DNA of 6,178 nt from an uncultured bacterium (GTDB lineage Bacteria > Desulfobacterota > Desulfobulbia > Desulfobulbales > Desulfobulbaceae). Below are positions 1 through 5,090 of the stretch, in pieces. The stretch's first letter is position 1. Each line of letters opens with the position of its first letter. The notes under the pieces are model-generated. The model worked only from the letters and a program-made list of their open reading frames with translations, did no database searches and was not told where the DNA came from. Location: NCBI GenBank assembly GCA_903896915.1, contig CAITZN010000250.1, positions 1 through 6,178 on the forward strand. Reading direction: 5' to 3'. The position numbers were made by a program, and so were the translations under genes.

Positions 1-603
1 GATGGGCTGGTCGGGCCTTTGAGTAAAAATCAGGCCGAAGTAGTGACCATACTCGATAACAACTGCAATAAATTGCAGAAACTCATTCAAAATATCCTCG
101 ATTTCAATATGGCCCAAGCAAACGAGATCCCCCTTGATCTCCAGGATGTGCGGGTTGACGCCCTTATTGCCGAGGTAGCTGAGGATCATCGCAATGCCAT
201 GCTCGCCAGAAACATCAGTCTGGCAACAAAGCTGGAACCGGTGACCATCAGCGGCAACCGGAAACAGCTGAAGGCCGTTATCGATAATCTGTTGGCAAAT
301 GCAGTCAAGTTTACCCCGGACAATGGCGATATCGGTATCTATATGAAATTGAAAAGCAGCAAAGTTAATGTTCTGTTCGAGGACACCGGGCCAGGGATCA
401 ACGAAGAAGATCGACCTCAGATTTTTCTCCCGTTTTTCCAGGGAAGCCAGAAAAACCGATCCGTGGTCAAAGGCTCTGGCCTGGGACTTGCCATCAGTAA
501 GGAATATATACAAAATTGCGGTGGCACCCTCCGGCTGCTGCCTAGCAGTAAAGGTGCACGTTTTTCCGTGACCTTGCCCTGTGCAAAGGATGGCAACGGA
601 TGA
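1..603 (+). CDS. glrK: GlrK/QseE-like sensor histidine kinase, C-terminal part (5' end outside window)
   Basis: The frame is open from base 1, so this is the last 200 residues of a longer kinase. An internal TTG at position 19 is only a leucine codon, not a start. Fragment residues 1-45 look like the end of the HisKA dimerisation domain; the opening DGLVGPLSKNQAEV resembles the segment after the H-box helix in GlrK/QseE proteins. The phosphorylated histidine, HAMP region, sensor domain and membrane segments lie upstream of the window. The ATP-binding domain is complete: N-box NLLANAVKFTP (96-106), G1 box EDTGPGI (127-133), an F-box-like IFLPFF and G2 box GSGLGLA (158-164). The protein should autophosphorylate at the inner membrane and pass phosphate to the regulator encoded at 1162-2511. 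The stop overlaps the next start as ATGA, which implies one operon and coupled translation. Kinase identity is certain. Assignment to the GlrK group rests largely on the gene order glrK-qseG-glrR. Confidence 0.88.
   Translation, partial: DGLVGPLSKNQAEVVTILDNNCNKLQKLIQNILDFNMAQANEIPLDLQDVRVDALIAEVAEDHRNAMLARNISLATKLEPVTISGNRKQLKAVIDNLLANAVKFTPDNGDIGIYMKLKSSKVNVLFEDTGPGINEEDRPQIFLPFFQGSQKNRSVVKGSGLGLAISKEYIQNCGGTLRLLPSSKGARFSVTLPCAKDGNG
586..590 (+). promoter_or_regulatory. Ribosome binding site for the QseG-like lipoprotein
   Basis: AAGGA lies 9 bases before the ATG at 600, inside the final codons of the kinase gene. It supports this start and translation coupled to the kinase through the ATGA overlap. 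Confidence 0.6.
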
Positions 604-1160
604 AAAATTTTTGCATGCTTTTTGTTGTGCTGCCTGGCCTCTTGTTGAGCAGTTGCGCAGGGGGCATCTGGTCGCGGCCTTCATCTGATCCATCGCAAAG
701 GTCTGTCATTTCCGCTCCGACAGATGCCAGCAAGATCCTGACCTGCCTGGCTGATCACCAGAAACTGACTCACGGGGAATTCAAAGCTGCGTACAAGGCG
801 GCCTCGGTGCAGGCTACCGACGGGACGGATGCCGCCACCTTGCACTTGATCTGTTTGGCTCTTCACGACTATGCCAGCTTCAAACAGCTTAAGTCCGGTG
901 AAGCCTCCCTGGCCAATTACATCAAGGAGCACCCGAATGCCGACGGCGATGGTCTGCTCGGGATTCAGGTGCTGATGCAGCGACTCGAGAAGGAACTAAC
1001 CGCCAGATGGACCCAGAGCAACAAAAACCTTGATGAAAAAGAGCGCCTAGAGGCCCTGGAAAAAGGGGCTGTGCAGGATCAGAAACGGATCAGAGAACTG
1101 CTGAATCAGATAGAACAGTTGAAAAATATTGAGAATATTATCAAAGACAGGGAGCGTTGA
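600..1160 (+). CDS. qseG: QseG-like outer-membrane lipoprotein of the GlrK/GlrR system
   Basis: This 186-residue protein opens with a lipoprotein signal peptide: a short basic start (MKN), a hydrophobic core at residues 4-16 and a lipobox LSSC with the acylated cysteine at 19. Alanine follows the cysteine rather than the inner-membrane retention aspartate, so outer-membrane sorting is expected. A mostly helical middle part (about 43-130) carries two further cysteines, C49 and C85, which could form a disulfide. The C-terminal part (about 120-186) is highly charged and coiled-coil-like. Its end (QIEQLKNIENIIKDRER) resembles the tail of enterobacterial QseG. E. coli QseG, about 237 residues from memory, interacts with and activates the QseE/GlrK kinase. 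This protein is shorter and divergent, so the assignment relies on the lipobox, the coiled coil and its place between kinase and regulator. It overlaps the kinase stop by 4 bases and ends 1 base before the regulator start. Confidence 0.75.
   Translation: MKNFCMLFVVLPGLLLSSCAGGIWSRPSSDPSQRSVISAPTDASKILTCLADHQKLTHGEFKAAYKAASVQATDGTDAATLHLICLALHDYASFKQLKSGEASLANYIKEHPNADGDGLLGIQVLMQRLEKELTARWTQSNKNLDEKERLEALEKGAVQDQKRIRELLNQIEQLKNIENIIKDRER
1150..1154 (+). promoter_or_regulatory. Ribosome binding site that fixes the glrR start
   Basis: GGGAG stands 7 bases before the ATG at 1162. It lies inside the end of qseG and supports this start over an in-frame ATG at 1129, which would add 11 residues unlike a receiver domain. 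Confidence 0.65.
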
Positions 1161-1161
1161 C

Positions 1162-2511
1162 ATGGGCCGCCATTATAAAATACTTCTGGTCGACGATGAA
1201 TCCGATCTGCTTCGTTTATGGAGACTACGACTCGAGAGCAAGGATTACGAGGTTGCGGTTGCCGGGAGTGGCGAGGAAGCGATGGCCACCTTTTCAGCCT
1301 TCAAACCGGATGTCGTCCTGACAGATCTGCGCATGCCGGGTATCGACGGTATGGCCCTGTTTGAGGCCATCCGCAAGCTGAACAAGTCGGTGCCGGTTAT
1401 TATCATTACGGCTCACGGCTCTATTCCCGAAGCGGTCGAGGCGACGCGACAGGGCGTCTTCTCTTTCCTGACCAAGCCGATTGAAGGGGCGGTGCTCCTG
1501 CAGGAAGTTGAAAAAGCCATCGAAATGACCGGAGGCGGTACCGGCGATACCATGGAGGACCGCGAAGAATGGCGGCAGGAGATCATTTGTCAGAGCGCGG
1601 TAATGGAGGAATTGCTCTCCCGTGCCAAGCTGGTGGCTGAAACTGATGCTACCGTACTTATTCGGGGCGGAAGCGGCACAGGCAAAGAATTACTAGCCAT
1701 CGCCATCCACAAAGCCAGCAATTATAGAAAAGGACCTTTTATTCCGGTCAACTGCACGGCTATTCCCGAAAGCCTGCTGGAATCGGAACTGTTCGGGCAC
1801 GTCAAAGGTTCCTTTACAGGGGCGATGAAGAGCTATGCCGGCCTTTTTCAATCCGCGCATAATGGGACACTCTTTCTCGATGAAATCGGTGATATGCCGC
1901 TTCATATTCAGGTCAAATTGCTGCGGGTTCTCCAGGACAGACAAATCCGCCCGGTGGGAAGCTCGCATCCGGTCTCAGTGAATGTGCGCATTATTTCGGC
2001 AACCCATAAAAACTTAGAAGAGGCGATCCTCGAAAACACTTTTCGTGAGGACCTTTTTTACCGGTTGAATGTGGTCAGTCTGCAGCTGCCGCCGTTGCAC
2101 AAGCGCAAAGAGGACATTCCGCTTCTTGCCGAGCATTTTGCGGCTATTCTTAACGAAAAAAAAGACGGGCAGGGAAAACGCTTCACGCCGGAGGCCATGA
2201 AAGTTCTTGTAGAAGCCCCGTGGCCTGGAAATATCAGACAGCTTTACAATGTTGTGGAAAATGCTGTTGCCCTGGCAACTTCACCGTTGATAGCGGAAGA
2301 TTTGCTCTATGACGCCATCAAGCAACATCAGAAAAAAATCTTACCGCTGGCCGAGGCCAAAAGGCAGTTTGAACAGCAGTATCTCATCCAACTGCTGCAA
2401 ACGACCCAGGGCAATGTCTCTCATGCGGCCCGGCTGGCCGAGCGAAACAGAACGGACTTTTATAAACTGCTCAACCGGCATCATATTGTTCCAGCTCTGT
2501 ACAAAGATTGA
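1162..2511 (+). CDS. glrR: GlrR/QseF-like sigma-54-dependent response regulator
   Basis: The product has 449 residues, close to the 444 recalled for E. coli GlrR, in the classic NtrC order. The receiver domain (about 5-122) shows the acidic pocket D11/D12, phospho-acceptor D55 in LTDLRMPG, T83 and K105. The stretch TAHGSIPEAVEATRQGVFSF (83-102) is nearly that of enterobacterial GlrR. The AAA+ domain (about 142-370) has Walker A GGSGTGKE (169-176), the sigma-54 contact loop as GSFTGA (217-222), Walker B LFLDE (238-242), arginine-finger candidates R296 and R302, and sensor II in WPGNIRQL (355-362). A Fis-type helix-turn-helix (about 417-441) ends the protein. It should drive ATP-dependent opening of sigma-54 promoters when phosphorylated by the kinase upstream; in E. 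coli GlrR activates glmY. The ATG at 1162 is preferred because of its GGGAG and because the receiver begins there. glnB, the usual enterobacterial neighbour, is absent downstream. Confidence 0.93.
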   Translation: MGRHYKILLVDDESDLLRLWRLRLESKDYEVAVAGSGEEAMATFSAFKPDVVLTDLRMPGIDGMALFEAIRKLNKSVPVIIITAHGSIPEAVEATRQGVFSFLTKPIEGAVLLQEVEKAIEMTGGGTGDTMEDREEWRQEIICQSAVMEELLSRAKLVAETDATVLIRGGSGTGKELLAIAIHKASNYRKGPFIPVNCTAIPESLLESELFGHVKGSFTGAMKSYAGLFQSAHNGTLFLDEIGDMPLHIQVKLLRVLQDRQIRPVGSSHPVSVNVRIISATHKNLEEAILENTFREDLFYRLNVVSLQLPPLHKRKEDIPLLAEHFAAILNEKKDGQGKRFTPEAMKVLVEAPWPGNIRQLYNVVENAVALATSPLIAEDLLYDAIKQHQKKILPLAEAKRQFEQQYLIQLLQTTQGNVSHAARLAERNRTDFYKLLNRHHIVPALYKD

Positions 2512-2563
2512 TTCGTCTTTGTTTGTTGTCTGAGACATTATTGTTTCTTGATCAGCGTATTGT

Positions 2564-2579
2564 AGATCTTAAAAGATCT
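2564..2579. repeat. Short AT-rich palindrome between convergent glrR and mutM
   Basis: AGATCTTAAAAGATCT is a perfect inverted repeat: 7 bp with a 2-base centre, or 6 bp with a TAAA loop. It lies in the 73-base gap between the ends of glrR and mutM, five bases past the mutM stop. It has little GC and no run of T on either side, so it is a poor intrinsic terminator. It could be a weak bidirectional 3'-end hairpin, a protein site or chance. Confidence 0.4.
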
Positions 2580-2584
2580 GAACG

Positions 2585-3415
2585 TTACCGCTGGCAGATC
2601 GGGCAGTAATAGGTGGCCCTACCAGCCAGCGCCGTTTTGACAATGGGACGTGCGCACTCTGGACACGGTGCGTCTTTGCGGCCATAGACCTTGAACTGCA
2701 GTTGGAAATAACCGGGGTGGCCACTGGCACCGAGAAAATCGGCAATAGTGGAGCCACCAGCATTGATTGCCTGCTGTAAAATTCGCCGGCCTTCCTTTAT
2801 AATCCTCTGCCAGGCCGCTGCAGGAAGTTGGGATGCTGGCATCAGAGGGTTGATCCGGGCGGCAAACAAGATTTCGTTGGCATAGATATTACCGATCCCA
2901 GCGACCAATCGGGTGTTCATGAGGAAGGATTTCACCGGGATCTGCCTACTTTTGGCTAAGCGGAGCAAGTATTCGGCGGTGAAGTCGCTGTCGAATGGTT
3001 CTATCCCCTCCCTGCTGGAAAACTCACATTCACATTCCATGGCTTGCATTGCCGGCCAGACTGCAATGGAGCCGAATCTACGACTGTCATTAAAACGCAG
3101 TTCCATGGCATTATCGAGCCCCAGCACGAGGTGGTCGTGTTTGTGCCTCGCTGTTTCTTCCGGGAGCAGACCGAGCTTGCCGGTCATGCCCAGGTGGATG
3201 ACCAAGGTCGCACCGCTCTGCATTCGAATCAACAGGTATTTTGCTCGTCTGTCGATGGTGAGAATTTGCTGCCGATCGATATGATCCTGGAGTAACCGGC
3301 GGGGAATCTCGGTGCGGAGCCGATGGGCGCTCCAGGTAATAGCCATGATTGTCCTTCCGGACAATTGTTCCAACAGTCCCCTTCTTGTCACTTCTACTTC
3401 CGGAAGTTCAGGCAT
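2585..3415 (-). CDS. mutM: Formamidopyrimidine-DNA glycosylase (Fpg/MutM)
   Basis: This 276-residue base-excision repair enzyme removes 8-oxoguanine and ring-opened purines from DNA and cuts the abasic site by beta/delta elimination. The N-terminus MPELPEVEVTRRGL gives the catalytic proline (residue 2 before Met removal) and glutamate (E3). K59 in DRRAKYLL is the conserved lysine. The void-filling triad appears as M77 (HLGMTG), R112 and F114 (NDSRRFG). GIGNIYANEIL belongs to the helix-two-turn-helix part. The C-terminal zinc finger has C251, C254, C271 and C274, with the conserved arginine R266 in GRATYYC. Length is close to the 269 recalled for E. coli. The start at 3415 is certain because the processed N-terminal proline is the nucleophile; a longer frame from 3463 only reads into the transferase gene. 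It overlaps that upstream gene by 8 bases and has its own GGGAG, so it is probably co-transcribed with it. All active-site residues I can check are present. Confidence 0.97.
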   Translation of the reverse strand: MPELPEVEVTRRGLLEQLSGRTIMAITWSAHRLRTEIPRRLLQDHIDRQQILTIDRRAKYLLIRMQSGATLVIHLGMTGKLGLLPEETARHKHDHLVLGLDNAMELRFNDSRRFGSIAVWPAMQAMECECEFSSREGIEPFDSDFTAEYLLRLAKSRQIPVKSFLMNTRLVAGIGNIYANEILFAARINPLMPASQLPAAAWQRIIKEGRRILQQAINAGGSTIADFLGASGHPGYFQLQFKVYGRKDAPCPECARPIVKTALAGRATYYCPICQR

Positions 3416-4205
3416 ATCGCTCTCCCAAGGTGCAGGCGACGAGGTAGTCCTCGAACTCGGCAATGCGAACTGCGGCCGTGATCCTGGCTTGGCCGGTTAT
3501 CTGACAGCATACTTTCCAGGTTGCTTCTTTCGGCGCATACGAAACCTCTGTCATTCTGATTGTGCCGAAAAAGGTTGATTGATCAGAGAGCAGACATTTC
3601 TTCACGGCTTCCTTGGCCGTCCAAATTATACCCAGGCGAGTCAGTGGAGCAGGCAACTGGTGCAGCAGGGCGAGCTCATCTGCAGAGGCAAAGCGTTCCT
3701 GAACATTTGCGAGTTGCTCTGTTATGAGCTGAATATCAATACCGCAGGTCCTGGTTGCGGTAACCAGAGCGGCGGCGTATCCCCGGCTGTGGGAAATAGA
3801 TATTGCTGGAATGGAAAGGCCTCGAACCTCAGGGGCATCAAGGGCTGGACGACCGTGTGCATCAGGCAGCAGTGCGTAGTCGCGATAGAAGGCTGATGTC
3901 TTTTGTCCAACCGCATCCAGGGCGCAGAGGCAATGTTTAGCGGCCAACCTGCCACCAAGCCACTCTATTCGCCGTTTTGGGTACTTGAAACCAGCAAAGA
4001 GCCGGGCTTCAGCAGGAGAGAGCAGGGTTGTTAGGAATTGGAGATCCGCGCCTTGCTCTATGAGAGGGAGTAGTTGGGTCAGGTCGAGAAGGGAAACCCG
4101 TCCGTTGTGGGTTGCCAGAGAGGAGAAGCGGAGAGCCGACTCATCCATTTTGGCAAACAGGTCTTGGCAGGCTTGCGGGATCAGTCCCGGACAAATTCTT
4201 GTCAT
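3408..4205 (-). CDS. Sfp-type 4'-phosphopantetheinyl transferase
   Basis: The 265-residue product belongs to the Sfp/EntD family, which moves the 4'-phosphopantetheine arm from coenzyme A to a serine of acyl, peptidyl or aryl carrier proteins. Motifs in order: RRIEWLGGRLAAKHCL (78-93) with the CoA-contacting R86 and K90; HGRPAL (117-122); SISHS (136-140) with H139; GIDIQ (155-159) with metal ligand D157; and WTAKEAVKK (195-203) with E199. The usual second acidic residue of GIDIE is glutamine here (Q159). Some family members, including the human enzyme as I recall it, also lack it, so activity is not excluded. No carrier protein or synthase gene is nearby, so the substrate is unknown; it could be fatty-acid, polyketide or siderophore carriers. 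The start at 4205 has only a weak ribosome site; M20 is an alternative but no better supported. The last 8 bases overlap mutM, which indicates one transcript. Confidence 0.88.
   Translation of the reverse strand: MTRICPGLIPQACQDLFAKMDESALRFSSLATHNGRVSLLDLTQLLPLIEQGADLQFLTTLLSPAEARLFAGFKYPKRRIEWLGGRLAAKHCLCALDAVGQKTSAFYRDYALLPDAHGRPALDAPEVRGLSIPAISISHSRGYAAALVTATRTCGIDIQLITEQLANVQERFASADELALLHQLPAPLTRLGIIWTAKEAVKKCLLSDQSTFFGTIRMTEVSYAPKEATWKVCCQITGQARITAAVRIAEFEDYLVACTLGERYA
3422..3426 (-). promoter_or_regulatory. Ribosome binding site of mutM inside the transferase gene
   Basis: On the minus strand GGGAG lies 6 bases before the mutM ATG at 3415, within the last codons of the phosphopantetheinyl transferase gene. 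It supports independent re-initiation or coupled translation of mutM. Confidence 0.7.
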
Positions 4206-4226
4206 AACCGATGGATCCGGTATAAT
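4199..4226 (+). promoter_or_regulatory. Sigma-70-type promoter for cvpA
   Basis: TTGTCA (4199-4204, 5 of 6 matches to TTGACA) and a perfect TATAAT (4221-4226) are separated by 16 bases. Transcription would begin near 4233, giving a leader of about 100 bases before the cvpA ATG at 4333. A second perfect TATAAT lies at 4236-4241 but has no good -35 partner. The -35 box overlaps the start codon of the divergent transferase gene (4203-4205). I see no equally good promoter for that gene on the minus strand. Confidence 0.65.
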
Positions 4227-4253
4227 CGTTTTGTTTATAATGGAGAGAGGGAG

Positions 4254-4285
4254 CGCCAGCGATTTTGTTCAGGGATTAGCTGGCG
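4254..4285 (+). promoter_or_regulatory. Hairpin in the cvpA 5' leader
   Basis: CGCCAGC (4254-4260) and GCTGGCG (4279-4285) are perfect 7-bp complements with an 18-base loop, about 20 bases after the predicted transcription start. No T run follows, so it is not an intrinsic terminator. It may stabilise the transcript or serve as a protein site in DNA. It matches no riboswitch class I recognise. Confidence 0.45.
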
Positions 4286-4332
4286 AACTTCACAGGACGG
4301 TTTCCAAGTAGTTTACTATATCACGAGCAAGT

Positions 4333-4944
4333 ATGCCGACATTCAATGATTTGACCTATTTCGACCTTGTGGTCGCCTTTATTTTTCTGTTTTTTCTGGT
4401 CAGGGGTCTCTGGATCGGGTTCATGCGCCAACTTGCTGCATTTTTTGCCCTGGTGGGAAGTTACTATTTCGCCGGCCAGTATGCGGCCAGAATCCTGCCG
4501 TTTACCGAGCGATTTGTTGATAATCCGAAATTAACCTTTTGGGTCAGCTTCGTCATCATTTTCCTGGTCGCAGCCTTTGTGTTCACCATGATCGGCAAGG
4601 TGCTGCACCGCTTCATGCAGATTAGCCTGCTCGGCTGGCTGGACCGATTTTCCGGGCTTATTCTCGGCGGGGTCAAGGCTGCGGTGTTGGCCTCGTTGCT
4701 TTATATGTTTCTGGCATCCAGCATGTCAACGACCAACGAGTTGTTGCGCAAGTCCTACTCGTCCCCCTATCTGAAACAGGGGGCAGGGTTGTTGCAATCG
4801 TTCATTGACGACCCCCGGCTGCGCAAATATTTCTTACAGAAAGAACCGGCCATACTTACCGACCATTTGTCCGGAAAATCTGGGCAGAAGACTGAGAAAA
4901 CTGAACAAAAGAAACCAGAACCGCAGAAACCGGGGCAACTATAA
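4333..4944 (+). CDS. cvpA: CvpA family inner-membrane protein
   Basis: The 203-residue product has four predicted membrane helices at about 10-27, 34-52, 69-91 and 107-128. Family features are the early YFDLVVAFIFLFFLVRGLWIGF stretch with the aspartate before helix 1 and the RG turn, and LGWLDRFSGLILGGVKAAVL leading into helix 4. The C-terminal tail (about 170-203) is hydrophilic and rich in Lys, Glu and Pro, ending KTEQKKPEPQKPGQL, and probably lies free of the membrane. CvpA in E. coli is linked to colicin V production or export and, in enteric bacteria, to envelope and bile tolerance. The biochemical role is unknown. It has its own promoter and leader; the ribosome site (GAGCAAG just before ATG) is weak. 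E. coli cvpA precedes purF, whereas here a phosphomannomutase gene follows. The family call is firm, but orthology to E. coli CvpA is less so. Confidence 0.85.
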   Translation: MPTFNDLTYFDLVVAFIFLFFLVRGLWIGFMRQLAAFFALVGSYYFAGQYAARILPFTERFVDNPKLTFWVSFVIIFLVAAFVFTMIGKVLHRFMQISLLGWLDRFSGLILGGVKAAVLASLLYMFLASSMSTTNELLRKSYSSPYLKQGAGLLQSFIDDPRLRKYFLQKEPAILTDHLSGKSGQKTEKTEQKKPEPQKPGQL

Positions 4945-5090
4945 CTTTTGGCCGTTCAGACTTTGGCTTTTTGTAGCAGGTGTTTGTCGGGACGATGGGC
5001 AGCGGGTTCGATTCGGACTCCCAATCCTTCCAAAAAGACAAGGCATCATCTCCCTGTTATTTTCAAGATACGCTTAGGACGAAAACTACT
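4945..5090 (+). other. 146-base gap between cvpA and the phosphomannomutase gene
   Basis: I find no gene, strong promoter or clear terminator here. GCC and GGC flank a loop before TTTTT at about 4951-4975, but a 3-bp stem is too short for a terminator. GGGTTCGATTC at about 5004-5014 resembles a tRNA T-loop but has no cloverleaf around it. AGGAC at 5076-5080, 10 bases before the ATG at 5091, is the likely ribosome site of the next gene. The gap is long for an operon, so the next gene may have an unseen promoter here. Confidence 0.5.

Noticed and set aside
522..537. TGGCAC near the end of the kinase gene as a sigma-54 -24 box
   Set aside because: There is no GC at the required -12 spacing, and the region is coding for the kinase G2-box end.
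1129..1161. Earlier ATG for the response regulator
   Set aside because: It would add 11 residues read from the lipoprotein end and unlike a receiver domain. The ATG at 1162 has a well-placed GGGAG and starts directly before the receiver fold.
3416..3463. Longer N-terminus for MutM
   Set aside because: MutM needs its catalytic proline right after the initiator methionine, which fixes the start at 3415.
2913..3896. Plus-strand open frames of 83-123 codons opposite mutM and the transferase gene
   Set aside because: They lack recognisable domains and are antisense to two genes with complete motif sets.
4945..4975. Rho-independent terminator after cvpA
   Set aside because: The only candidate stem before TTTTT is about 3 bp.
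4990..5033. tRNA-like T-arm: GGGTTCGATTC followed by CCAATCCTTCCA, resembling a tRNA 3' end or an attachment-site remnant
   Set aside because: The five bases on each side of the loop do not pair, no acceptor strand matching GGAAGG is found about 70 bases upstream, and no anticodon arm can be drawn.
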